Shown here: piece after piece, positions 15,650 through 23,463 of the stretch | Layout: every line of letters begins with the position of its first letter | Position numbering within the stretch: the stretch's first letter is position 1 | Assembly: GCA_947626785.1 (NCBI GenBank) | Contig: CANQTO010000024.1 | Coordinates: 1 to 36,219, forward strand | Direction of reading: 5' to 3' | Source of the DNA: an uncultured Oscillospiraceae bacterium | Lineage (GTDB): Bacteria; Bacillota; Clostridia; Oscillospirales; Oscillospiraceae | Length of the DNA: 36,219 nt | Program-made: the position numbers and the translations under genes | Notes under the pieces: model-generated | What the model was told of the DNA's origin: nothing | Databases searched by the model: none | What the model saw: the letters and a program-made list of their open reading frames with translations, nothing else

Positions 15650-16855
15650 ATGGAGCGGGAAAAACTCATCGAGGCGCGGCAGTGGATCCGGGAGGAGCTG
15701 GACCGCTGCGCGGACTTTTGGCTCCGCAACGGCCTGGACCGGGAGCACGGCGGCGTCTATACCTGTCTGGACCGGGAGGGGAAGATCTTCTCCACGGATA
15801 AGAGCGTTTGGATGCAGGGCCGCTGCGGCTGGACCTTTGCCTGGCTCTGCCATCTCTACGGGCCCCGGCCTGAGTGGCTGGAGGCCTCCAAAAGCTGCCT
15901 GGACTTCATGGAAAAATACTGCATCAACCCCAAGGCGGCGGGGCGGATGTACTTCACCGTTACGGCGGAGGGCAAGCCCCTGCGCCAGCGGCGCTATTAT
16001 TTCTCCGAGGCCTTCTACGCCATGGCCAACGCCGAGTACTACGGCGTCACCGGGGATAAGGCCTGCCTGGAGCGGGCCCGCCGGGCCTATGAGCTGTACT
16101 GGGACCTGAGCCGGGGCATGCCCGACCCCACGGGCCTGGGGCCCAAGACGGAGCCGGAGACCCGGACGGGCCGCGCCTTCGGCACCCCCATGATCTATCT
16201 GAACGTGACCGCCGTCCTGCGCCGCTGCGATCCGGAGCGCGCCGCGCTCTATGACCGGCGGGCCGAACAGTGCGTGGAGGAGATCTTCCGCTACCACGTG
16301 AAGCCGGAGCTGAAATGCGTCCTGGAGAACGTGGGCCCGGAGGGGGAGGCCCGGCTGTACTACACCGAGGGCCGCACGGTCAACCCGGGGCACGACATCG
16401 AGGGCGTCTGGTTCCTGCTGGACTATGCCAAGCGCACGGGCAGGACGGAGCTGGTGGAGAAGGCCGCCCAGATTTTCGACTGGGCCATCGAGGCCGGCTG
16501 GGACAAGGAATACGGCGGGCTGCTGTATTTCATCGACGCCCTGGGCCGCCCCCCCGAGGCCTATGAGCACGATATGAAGCTCTGGTGGCCCCACAACGAG
16601 ATCGTCATCTCCTCCCTGATGCTCTACCGGGACACGGGGGAGGAGAAGTACCTGGACTGGTTCTTCCGGACCCTGGATTACTGCAAAGCCCACTTTTCCG
16701 ACCCGGCCTACGGCGAGTGGTACGGCTATCTGCGCCGGGACGGCAAGCCCACAGAGCCCCCCTGCAAGGGCTCTACCTTCAAGGGCCCCTTCCATCTGCC
16801 CCGGATGCTGGGCATGGCCGACGGGCTCATCGGAGAGATCCTGGACGAGAAATAA
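15650..16855 (+). CDS. AGE-family N-acylglucosamine 2-epimerase
   Basis: A 401-residue (alpha/alpha)6-barrel protein of the N-acylglucosamine 2-epimerase family. Expected active-site positions are present: R58 in WMQGRCGWTF, H248 and E251 in NPGHDIEGVW, H315 in LWWPHNE, and H382 in GPFHLPRML. Full length for the family (about 390-420). AGE enzymes interconvert ManNAc and GlcNAc; some Bacteroidetes use them in place of NanE in sialic acid breakdown, and the same is proposed here because a NanA-like lyase is downstream and no NanE is in the cluster. Start ATG with AGGAGGG. The next gene begins 12 nt after the stop. Confidence 0.88.
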   Translation: MEREKLIEARQWIREELDRCADFWLRNGLDREHGGVYTCLDREGKIFSTDKSVWMQGRCGWTFAWLCHLYGPRPEWLEASKSCLDFMEKYCINPKAAGRMYFTVTAEGKPLRQRRYYFSEAFYAMANAEYYGVTGDKACLERARRAYELYWDLSRGMPDPTGLGPKTEPETRTGRAFGTPMIYLNVTAVLRRCDPERAALYDRRAEQCVEEIFRYHVKPELKCVLENVGPEGEARLYYTEGRTVNPGHDIEGVWFLLDYAKRTGRTELVEKAAQIFDWAIEAGWDKEYGGLLYFIDALGRPPEAYEHDMKLWWPHNEIVISSLMLYRDTGEEKYLDWFFRTLDYCKAHFSDPAYGEWYGYLRRDGKPTEPPCKGSTFKGPFHLPRMLGMADGLIGEILDEK

Positions 16856-16867
16856 GGAGAGAAGACC

Positions 16868-17734
16868 ATGCCTACAGACGCCGGAAGCGTGTCTGAGAAG
16901 ATCAGCGCGGAATATTACAATCTCACGATCGCCGAGAAGCGGGCCGCCGACTATGTGATCGCCCACCAGCAGGAGGTCCAGTTCATGTCCATCTCGGAGC
17001 TGGCGGAGGCCAGCGGTGTGGCGGAGGCCACCATCTCCCGCTTCTGCCGCCGCCTGGGCTACAAGGGCTACAACGCCTTCAAGCTGGCCCTGGCCCAGTC
17101 CACGGCCCAGCAGCGCTTCGCAGGGTCCAACCCCCTCTCCGGCCAGGTAGAGGCGGAGGACAGCCTGCCCGAGGTCTGCCTCAAGCTCTATAACGCCCAC
17201 GTGGGGGCCCTGACCCAGACCATGGAGCTCTTGAAGCCGGAGGCTGTGAGCCAGGCGGTAGACCTGATGGAGAAGGCCGGGAAGGTGCTGTGCATGGGCC
17301 AGGGCGGCTCCATGGTGCTGGCCCAGGAGGCGGCCCATCTGTTCTCCACGGCCAGCGGCAAGTTCTTCGCCGTGTCCGACTCCCATATGCAGGTCATCGC
17401 CGCCACCAACATGGAGGCGGAGGACGTGATCCTGTTCTTCTCCTACTCGGGCGCCACCCGGGACATGCTGGAGACCCTGACCCGGGCCCGGGAGCGGGGC
17501 GGAAAGAGCATCCTGGTCACCCGCTTCCCCAAGTCCCCCGGCGCGGCTCTGGCCGACGTGGTGCTCCAGTGCGGGGCCGATGAGAGCCCCCTGCAGTTGG
17601 GTTCCGCCCAGGCCAAGATCGCCCAGATCTACGTGGTGGATGTGCTCTTCTCCGAGCTCTGCCGCCGGAACATGGCCGACTGCCGGGCCAGCCGGAGCCG
17701 GGTCGCCCAGGCCTTAGCAGACAAACACGTATAA
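16868..17734 (+). CDS. MurR/RpiR-family transcriptional regulator
   Basis: A 288-residue regulator with an N-terminal HTH_6 domain (LTIAEKRAADYVIAHQQEV; SISELAEASGVAEATISRFCRRLGYKGYNAFKLAL) and a C-terminal SIS sugar-phosphate-binding domain from about residue 135 (VLCMGQGGSMVLAQEAAHLF; FFSYSGATRDMLETL). NanR regulators of several Firmicutes are of this family and sense ManNAc-6-P. It is co-transcribed with the epimerase (AAGGAGAG in the 12-nt gap) and ends at a strong terminator. It is the likely local regulator of the divergent promoters and the ABC transporter promoter. Confidence 0.9.
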   Translation: MPTDAGSVSEKISAEYYNLTIAEKRAADYVIAHQQEVQFMSISELAEASGVAEATISRFCRRLGYKGYNAFKLALAQSTAQQRFAGSNPLSGQVEAEDSLPEVCLKLYNAHVGALTQTMELLKPEAVSQAVDLMEKAGKVLCMGQGGSMVLAQEAAHLFSTASGKFFAVSDSHMQVIAATNMEAEDVILFFSYSGATRDMLETLTRARERGGKSILVTRFPKSPGAALADVVLQCGADESPLQLGSAQAKIAQIYVVDVLFSELCRRNMADCRASRSRVAQALADKHV

Positions 17735-17745
17735 TCCTCCTGATC

Positions 17746-17783
17746 GCGGCGGTTCTGATTTTCTCAGAACCGCCGCCATTTTA
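17746..17783 (+). terminator. Terminator of the epimerase-RpiR operon
   Basis: GCGGCGGTTCTGA / TCAGAACCGCCGC, 13-bp perfect stem, 5-nt loop, followed by CATTTTA. Confidence 0.87.
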
Positions 17784-17866
17784 TGCAGTCTGAACAGGGA
17801 TATTTTGGAATTTTTGTAAGAAATAATCAAAAATTTCGGAAATAGAAAATTTTTTTCAAAAAAGCA

Positions 17867-17962
17867 TTGACAGGTATTTAATATTCTTGTAATATTTGTA
17901 GTAGCTAAGCTGCCGGTCTATGTCCGGCGCAGCGGAACAAGCCCGCGTGAAGCAGCGCGGGC
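17867..17962 (+). promoter_or_regulatory. Promoter and leader hairpin of the sugar ABC transporter operon
   Basis: TTGACA (17867-17872), 17-nt spacer, TAATAT (17890-17895). The region 17800-17895 is strikingly AT-rich. The leader then forms GCCCGCG/CGCGGGC (17941-17962), 19 nt before the RBS AAGGAGG; its tail has no T-run, so it is more likely an mRNA-stabilising or regulatory stem than a terminator. Confidence 0.75.
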
Positions 17963-17991
17963 ATCTTATCCAATATAAAAGGAGGAAACAC

Positions 17992-19377
17992 ATGAAAAAG
18001 ATTCTTGCTCTGCTCCTGGCAGCTCTGATGGTGCTGTCTCTGGCCGCCTGCGGCGGCGGTTCCAGCGCCCCCGCAGCGGAAGCGCCCGCGGCCGAAGCCC
18101 CTGCGGCTGAGGAGCCCGCTGCCGAGGCCCCCGCGGCTGAAGAGCCCGCGGCCGCCGCTTCGGAGATCACTCTGTGGACCTACCCCATCGGCAACTGGGG
18201 CAACGCGGAGACCGTGGACGCCCTGATGGCCGACTTTGAGGCCGCCACCGGCATCAAGGTCACCGTGGAGTATCTGGACTACACCAACGGCGACGACCAG
18301 GTCAACTCCAACCTGGAGGGCGGCGGCGCTCCCGACCTGATCATGGAAGGTCCCGAGCGTCTGGTCGCCAACTGGGGCGCCAAGGGCTACATGGTGGACA
18401 TCTCCGATCTGTGGGATGACACCGACAAGGCCGAGGTCAACCCCGCCTGCGTGGCCGCCTGCTTCACCGCTGACGGCGCCTGCTACGAGTACCCCGTGGT
18501 CATGACCGCCCACTGCATGGCCATCAACTATGACGCCTTCGTGGAAGCCGGCGCCGACCAGTATGTGGATCTGGAGAGCCACACCTGGACCACCGAGCAG
18601 TTCACTCAGGCTGTCAAGGCCCTGTATGACCACTTCGGCGGCACCGTCGCCGCTGTGTTCTGCGGCGGCCAGGGCGGCGACCAGGGCACCCGCGCTCTGA
18701 TCAACAACCTGTACGGCGGCACCTTCACCAACGCCGAGCACACCGCTTACACCGCGGACAGCGAGGAGAACGTGAAGGCTCTGGAGCTGCTCAAGGGCAT
18801 GGACGGCATCGACTTTGACGCCGGCATCGTGGGCGGCGACGAGATCGCCCTGTTCTACAACGAGACCCTGAAGATGGCCTTCTGCTGGAACATCGCCCAG
18901 CAGCTCAACCCCAACTCCGCCGGCACCGGCGAGGAGCTGACCCTCAACGGCCAGAAGATCGAGTTCATGTCCTTCCCCTCTGAGACCGGCGAGAGCGCCC
19001 TCCAGGGCGGCATCTGGGGCTTCGGCATCTTCGACAACGGCGATCCCGCCAAGATCGAGGCCGCCAAGACCTTCATCAAGTACTTCTGCGACGGCGAAGG
19101 CACCGCTGCCGCCGTCAAGGCCGCCAACTACTTTGCCGTCCGTGACACCGCCGAGGGCATCGACCTGAGCGGCATCTGGGCCGACAACGCGATCATGAAG
19201 GAGTACACCAAGCTCATGCCCTACCTGGGTGACTACTATCAGGTCACGGCCGGCTGGGCCACTGCCCGTACCGAGTGGTGGAATATGCTCCAGCGCATCG
19301 GCTCCGGCGGTGATATCGCCGAGGAAGTGGCTGTCTTTGTGACCAACGCCAACGCGGCCGCTGCGGCCGAGGCCTGA
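17992..19377 (+). CDS. Carbohydrate ABC transporter substrate-binding lipoprotein
   Basis: A 461-residue family-1 extracellular solute-binding protein. The signal peptide MKKILALLLAALMVLSLAAC puts the lipidated Cys at residue 20. It is followed by a 30-residue linker of repeated Ala-Ala-Glu-(Ala/Glu)-Pro units, then the binding domain (ITLWTYPIGNWGN; GAPDLIMEG; NNLYGGTF; GGIWGFGIF). Start: the ATG at 17992 follows AAAGGAGGAA; an in-frame upstream start would bury the signal peptide. First gene of the transporter operon. The ligand is probably sialic acid or another amino sugar, inferred from the neighbouring catabolic genes. Codon use is strongly biased, as in a highly expressed gene. Confidence 0.92.
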   Translation: MKKILALLLAALMVLSLAACGGGSSAPAAEAPAAEAPAAEEPAAEAPAAEEPAAAASEITLWTYPIGNWGNAETVDALMADFEAATGIKVTVEYLDYTNGDDQVNSNLEGGGAPDLIMEGPERLVANWGAKGYMVDISDLWDDTDKAEVNPACVAACFTADGACYEYPVVMTAHCMAINYDAFVEAGADQYVDLESHTWTTEQFTQAVKALYDHFGGTVAAVFCGGQGGDQGTRALINNLYGGTFTNAEHTAYTADSEENVKALELLKGMDGIDFDAGIVGGDEIALFYNETLKMAFCWNIAQQLNPNSAGTGEELTLNGQKIEFMSFPSETGESALQGGIWGFGIFDNGDPAKIEAAKTFIKYFCDGEGTAAAVKAANYFAVRDTAEGIDLSGIWADNAIMKEYTKLMPYLGDYYQVTAGWATARTEWWNMLQRIGSGGDIAEEVAVFVTNANAAAAAEA

Positions 19378-19424
19378 GCCGGGAGCTCCGGCCTGCGCAA
19401 GCAAGCTTAAGCCTTTATGCGAGC

Positions 19425-19454
19425 GCCCTCCCTGCGCCCTGTCGCAGGGAGGGC
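19425..19454 (+). promoter_or_regulatory. Intercistronic hairpin after the binding-protein gene
   Basis: GCCCTCCCTGCG / CGCAGGGAGGGC, 12-bp perfect stem with a 6-nt loop, and no T-run. Position between the binding protein and the first permease is that of known stabilising or partial-attenuation hairpins (as in malE-malF) that keep binding protein in excess. Confidence 0.7.
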
Positions 19455-19522
19455 CGTTCCCATCCGAACGCGCGCTGAGCGCAGTATGACGCCCCATGCG
19501 GGAAAGAGAGGGGGACGCCTTG

Positions 19523-20431
19523 ATGAGAAAATCATCCTCCGGCATGAGCCGGGCCCTGGTCAGGCGGGAGACAACAGCGGGATATCTGTTTCTGCTGCCG
19601 AGCCTGTTCTTCTTCATAGTCTTCGTCATATATCCCATGTTCATGTGCATATACACCAGCCTGTTTGACTCCAACATGGGCAAGAACACCGTGGATGTCT
19701 TCATAGGCCTGGATAACTATAAAGAGCTCTTTCAGGATCAGATCTTCCTGCGGGCCCTGAAAAATACGATCGTGATCGTGGTGGTCTCCGTGCCCACGGT
19801 CTGCGCCTTCTCCCTGTGGGTGGCCTCCGCCATCTACGACATGCACCCCGCCTTCACCTCCGCCTTCCGCTGCATCTTCTATCTGCCGGTGGTCACCGGC
19901 TCCGTGGCGGTGACGGTGGTGTGGAAGTGGATGTACAACAACTATTACGGCATTTTCAACTACCTGCTCAAGGGCGCCGGCGTCATCGAGAACAACATCA
20001 ACTGGCTGGGCGACGCCCGCTATGCCCTCTGGTGCATCATCCTGATCCTGTTCACCACCTCCGTGGGCCAGCCCATCGTCCTGTACGTGTCCGCCCTGGG
20101 CAACGTGGACAAGACCCTGGTGGAGGCCGCCGAGGTGGACGGCGCCACCAAGACCCAGGTCTTCTGGAAGGTCAAATGGGCCCAGATCATGCCCACCACC
20201 CTGTATATCCTGGTGATCACCACCATCAACTCCTTCCAGTGCTTCGCCCTGATCCAGCTGCTGACCTCCGGCGGTCCCAACCACAGCACGGACACGGTCA
20301 TGTATTACATATACTACACCGCCTTTAAGCTCTACCGCTTCGGTTACGGCAACGCCATGGGCGTGGTGCTGATGGTGATCATCGCCATCCTGTCTGCCAT
20401 CCAGTTCAAGCTGGGGCAGACCGACTCGTAA
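19523..20431 (+). CDS. Sugar ABC transporter permease (MalF/UgpA type)
   Basis: A 302-residue inner-membrane permease. TM1 is AGYLFLLPSLFFFIVFVIYPMFMCIY; five further helices follow. The EAA loop that contacts the ATPase reads EAAEVDGATKTQVFWKVKWAQIMP. The ATG at 19523 is chosen since GAGAGGGGG lies 8 nt upstream; an in-frame ATG at 19496 would add nine mostly charged residues with no good RBS. Forms a heterodimer with the next product. No ATP-binding subunit is encoded in the window, so a shared MsmK-like ATPase elsewhere is expected. Confidence 0.9.
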   Translation: MRKSSSGMSRALVRRETTAGYLFLLPSLFFFIVFVIYPMFMCIYTSLFDSNMGKNTVDVFIGLDNYKELFQDQIFLRALKNTIVIVVVSVPTVCAFSLWVASAIYDMHPAFTSAFRCIFYLPVVTGSVAVTVVWKWMYNNYYGIFNYLLKGAGVIENNINWLGDARYALWCIILILFTTSVGQPIVLYVSALGNVDKTLVEAAEVDGATKTQVFWKVKWAQIMPTTLYILVITTINSFQCFALIQLLTSGGPNHSTDTVMYYIYYTAFKLYRFGYGNAMGVVLMVIIAILSAIQFKLGQTDS

Positions 20432-20445
20432 AGGAGGGCGCCGCT

Positions 20446-21369
20446 ATGCTGAAAGGAAAATCCCTGACCTACCGGATCGTCGCCTTCGTGCTGGTGGTGA
20501 TCCTGGCGCTGCTGTTCACCTTCCCGCTCTACTGGATCGTCACCGGCTCCTTCAAGACCCAGCGTGAGATCAACGCGCCCGCCCCCTCCTGGTGGCCCAG
20601 CGAGTGGACCATAAAAAACTACGAGACCCTCATGAGCAAGATGAAGGCTCCTCTGTGGGAATTCTCCGTCCCCTTCAGTCAATATTTCAATGACGACGGC
20701 ACGGCCACAGTGGTCTCCACCGGGCCCACCGTCCCGGCGGCTGTCCGCTGGATGCTCAACACCATATGGATGGCGGCGGCGGCTATGCTGCTGACCTGCC
20801 TGACCGCGGCCCTGGCGGGCTACGCCCTGGCCAAAAAGCGCTTTATCGGGCGGACGCTGATCTTCACCCTCATCGTCTGCGCCATGGCCCTGCCCAAGCA
20901 GGTGATCTTGATCCCGCTGATCCGGGAGATGAACGGCCTGCGGCTCTATAACACCCTGAGCGCGGTGGTCTATCCCATCGTGGGCTGGCCCTTCGGCGTC
21001 TTCCTCATCAAGCAGTTTGCCGAGGGCGTCCCCGGCGAGATCCTGGAGGCCGCCCGCATCGACGGGGCCGGGGAGATCAAGACCTTCACCACCATCGCCT
21101 ATCCCATGATCAAGCCCGGCGTGGGGGCCCTGGCCATCTTCACCTTCATCAACTCCTGGAACGACTATTTCATGCAGCTGATCATGCTCTCCAGCACCAA
21201 GAACCTGACCATCTCCCTGGGCATCGCCAAGATGCAGGCGGAAAACTCCACGGACTTCGGCCTCATCATGGCCGGCGCCGCCTTTGCCGCCGTGCCCATC
21301 ATCATCGTCTTTCTGATCTTCCAGAAGTACTTCACCAAGGGCATCACCATGGGCGCGGTGAAGGGCTGA
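20446..21369 (+). CDS. Sugar ABC transporter permease (MalG/UgpE type)
   Basis: A 307-residue permease beginning with TM1 FVLVVILALLFTFPLYWIVTGSFKT, the usual start of MalG-type subunits. The EAA loop is EAARIDGAGEIKTFTTIAYPMIKP. The periplasmic loop between TM1 and TM2 (about residues 40-95) is longer than in many homologues. Starts 14 nt after the preceding stop with AAAGGAGGG. Partner of the 19523 permease; also co-transcribed with the lyase gene 18 nt downstream. Confidence 0.9.
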   Translation: MLKGKSLTYRIVAFVLVVILALLFTFPLYWIVTGSFKTQREINAPAPSWWPSEWTIKNYETLMSKMKAPLWEFSVPFSQYFNDDGTATVVSTGPTVPAAVRWMLNTIWMAAAAMLLTCLTAALAGYALAKKRFIGRTLIFTLIVCAMALPKQVILIPLIREMNGLRLYNTLSAVVYPIVGWPFGVFLIKQFAEGVPGEILEAARIDGAGEIKTFTTIAYPMIKPGVGALAIFTFINSWNDYFMQLIMLSSTKNLTISLGIAKMQAENSTDFGLIMAGAAFAAVPIIIVFLIFQKYFTKGITMGAVKG

Positions 21370-21387
21370 CAGAAGGGGGATACCGTT

Positions 21388-22302
21388 ATGAACGAGAGAA
21401 TGGAAAAATACCGGGGCATTTTCCCCGCCTTCTACGCCTGCTATGACGAACAGGGGGCCGTCTGCCCCCAGCGCGTCCGGGCGCTGACGGAGTATCTGAT
21501 CGGTAAGGGAGTCACGGGCCTGTATGTAGGCGGCTCCTCCGGCGAGTGCATCTACCAGTCCGTAGCCGAGCGGAAGCTGCTGCTGGAGAACGTGGCGGCG
21601 GCCGCCAAGGGGCGGATCGTGCTCATCGCCCATGTGGCCTGCAACAACACCGCCGACAGCATGGAGCTGGCCGCCCATGCGGAGAGCCTGGGCGTGGACG
21701 CCATCGCGGCCATCCCGCCTATCTACTTCCATCTGCCCGACCACGCCATCGCCCAGTACTGGAACGATATCTCCTCCGCCGCTCCCCACACGGATTTCAT
21801 CATCTACAACATTCCCCAGCTGGCGGGGGTGGCCCTGAACAGCAAGCTTCTGCGCACCATGCTGCAGAACCCCCGGGTCATCGGCGTGAAGAACTCCTCC
21901 ATGCCCACCCAGGACATCGAGATGTGGCGGGACGAGGGGGCCCTGGTCTTCAACGGGCCCGACGAGCAGCTGGTCTCCGGCCTGGCAGCCGGGGCCGTGG
22001 GCGGGATCGGCGGCACCTACGGCGTCATGCCGGAGCTGTACCTGGCCATCTACCGCCATGTGAAAGAGGGCCGGCTGGAGCTGGCCCGGGAGATCCAGGA
22101 CGAGTGCTGCCACGTGATCTATGACATGTGCTCCTGCCACGGCAATATGTACGCCGTGATCAAGGCCATCCTCCGGCAGCTGGGCGGGCCCGATGTGGGC
22201 GGCGTCCGGCGGCCTCTGGCGGACATCGTCCCGGAGGATATGGACACCGTCCGGCGCTGCGCCGGAAGGATCCGGGAGCTGACGGCGAAATACGCCCTCT
22301 AA
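21388..22302 (+). CDS. nanA: N-acetylneuraminate-lyase-like aldolase (DHDPS family)
   Basis: A 304-residue class I aldolase of the DapA/NanA family. GGSSGECIYQSVAERK (48-63) resembles the NanA form GGSTGExxxxSxxER more than DapA. The conserved Tyr is Y140 (IIYNIP) and the Schiff-base Lys K168 (VIGVKNSS). NanA splits N-acetylneuraminate to ManNAc and pyruvate, fitting the epimerase and kinase in the same locus and the transporter just upstream. DapA is unlikely given the context, but other DHDPS-family aldolases (for example for other 2-keto sugar acids) cannot be excluded. Last gene of the transporter operon; a hairpin follows at 22326. Confidence 0.78.
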   Translation: MNERMEKYRGIFPAFYACYDEQGAVCPQRVRALTEYLIGKGVTGLYVGGSSGECIYQSVAERKLLLENVAAAAKGRIVLIAHVACNNTADSMELAAHAESLGVDAIAAIPPIYFHLPDHAIAQYWNDISSAAPHTDFIIYNIPQLAGVALNSKLLRTMLQNPRVIGVKNSSMPTQDIEMWRDEGALVFNGPDEQLVSGLAAGAVGGIGGTYGVMPELYLAIYRHVKEGRLELAREIQDECCHVIYDMCSCHGNMYAVIKAILRQLGGPDVGGVRRPLADIVPEDMDTVRRCAGRIRELTAKYAL

Positions 22303-22325
22303 AGCCCCCAAAAAGCGGAAAAAGA

Positions 22326-22363
22326 ACCACTCGTGTGGCTCGAAGCCGGCGAGTGGTCATTTT
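22326..22363 (+). terminator. Terminator of the transporter-lyase operon
   Basis: ACCACTCG / CGAGTGGT (22326-22357) with an inner GGCT/AGCC stem, followed by CATTTTCC. The rest of the 22303-22534 gap holds a short GGGA-AAAAA-CTCCC stem and no clear promoter. Confidence 0.7.
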
Positions 22364-22534
22364 CCCCACAACAACAGGAAAATTTTACAAGTTGGGAAAA
22401 AACTCCCTTTTTAGTCGAAAGGGTGGACGGCGCCCGCGCGGGAGATCTCAGACCTACGCCCGCGCCCAATATAGGAAGAACATGGAGGAACGGTGCGTTT
22501 GAGTCCGCCTGTGGATGCGGACAGAGAGGAAAAA

Positions 22535-23401
22535 ATGAATATCCTATTTAATTCGGACAAACTCCTGCGGCTGGTCACCAATTTGCAGAGCTTTACCGGC
22601 ATCAGCACCAGCATTTATGACGCTGACGGAAAAGGCCTTCTGCTGGGCGGGGACCACTGCGAATTCTGCCGCCTGATGAACGGCTGCCCCGAGGGCCACG
22701 CCCGCTGCGTGGCCAGCGACGCCCAGGCGGTGCGGCGCTGCAGCGTCATGCGTACCAGCTACGGCTACCGCTGCCACGCGGGGGTCAACGAGATGGTCCT
22801 GCCCATTTACGACAGCGGCCTGCCGGTGGCCTATCTGGCTTTCGGCCAAGTGCTGGACAGCACACCGCCCCAGCAGCAGTGGGAGGCGGCCGCCCGCGGC
22901 CTGAGCTGGTACAAGGGGGACATGGAGGAGCTGAAAAAGGCCTTCCTGAACATCCGCCAGCTCTCCGGCCGGGAGATGAACGCCTACGCGGAGATCCTGG
23001 AGGCTCTGGCCCTGTACATCCGCCAGGAGGGCATCATCCGCTCCGCGGAGTACACGGACCTGCAAAAGCTGGAGCTGTATCTGGACCAGCACTACATGGA
23101 GCCCCTGTCCCTGGGCCGCATCTCGGCGGACCTGCACGTGGGCACCACCAAGCTCTGCGCCCTGGCCAAGAAGCTCTCCGGCGGCAGCACCCTGACCCGC
23201 ATCATCGCCCAGCGCCGGGTGAACGCGGCCAAGGACATGCTTTTGAAGAGCGACGCCCCGGTGGCCGTGGTGGCGGAGAAGGTGGGCTTCAGCGACTACA
23301 ACTACTTCACCAAGATCTTCAAGTCCATCACCGGCATCACGCCCAGCGCCTACCGGCGGGAAAACCGCGTGACGCAGACGGTAGAAGGAAGACCGGCGTA
23401 A
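22535..23401 (+). CDS. PocR-domain AraC-family transcriptional regulator
   Basis: A 288-residue regulator. Residues 1-110 form a PocR sensory domain with six cysteines at 42, 45, 51, 58, 69 and 80 (HCEFC, GCPEGHARC, RRC, YRCHAG) plus VNEMVLPIYDSGLPVAYLAFGQ. The C-terminal 100 residues form two AraC-type HTH motifs (LSLGRISADLHVGTTKLCALAKK; VAVVAEKVGFSDYNYFTKIFKSITGITPSAYRR). ATG at 22535 has AGAGAGGAA; the upstream in-frame TTG lacks an RBS. PocR domains are thought to bind small molecules such as hydrocarbon derivatives, and the cysteine set may hold metal. It stands behind the lyase gene on its own transcript, giving the cluster a second candidate regulator besides RpiR. Confidence 0.9.
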   Translation: MNILFNSDKLLRLVTNLQSFTGISTSIYDADGKGLLLGGDHCEFCRLMNGCPEGHARCVASDAQAVRRCSVMRTSYGYRCHAGVNEMVLPIYDSGLPVAYLAFGQVLDSTPPQQQWEAAARGLSWYKGDMEELKKAFLNIRQLSGREMNAYAEILEALALYIRQEGIIRSAEYTDLQKLELYLDQHYMEPLSLGRISADLHVGTTKLCALAKKLSGGSTLTRIIAQRRVNAAKDMLLKSDAPVAVVAEKVGFSDYNYFTKIFKSITGITPSAYRRENRVTQTVEGRPA

Positions 23402-23416
23402 ACCGGCCAAAAAGTT

Positions 23417-23456
23417 CCCCGCGGCACTATGCAGAGTGCCGCGGGGGGCTTTTTTA
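23417..23456. terminator. Bidirectional terminator between the AraC and DegV genes
   Basis: CCCCGCGGCACT / AGTGCCGCGGGG, 12-bp perfect stem, 6-nt loop, TTTTTT right and AAAAAG left. Confidence 0.9.
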
Positions 23457-23463
23457 TATTGAT

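Noticed and set aside
15572-17386. A 604-codon open frame on the minus strand opposite the epimerase and RpiR genes
   Set aside because: Its codon pattern mirrors the GC-rich coding strand, it has no recognisable domain and the plus-strand genes are certain.
20344-22311. A 655-codon minus-strand frame opposite the second permease and the lyase
   Set aside because: His/Gly/Asp-rich low-complexity translation typical of an antisense shadow; both plus-strand genes are well supported.
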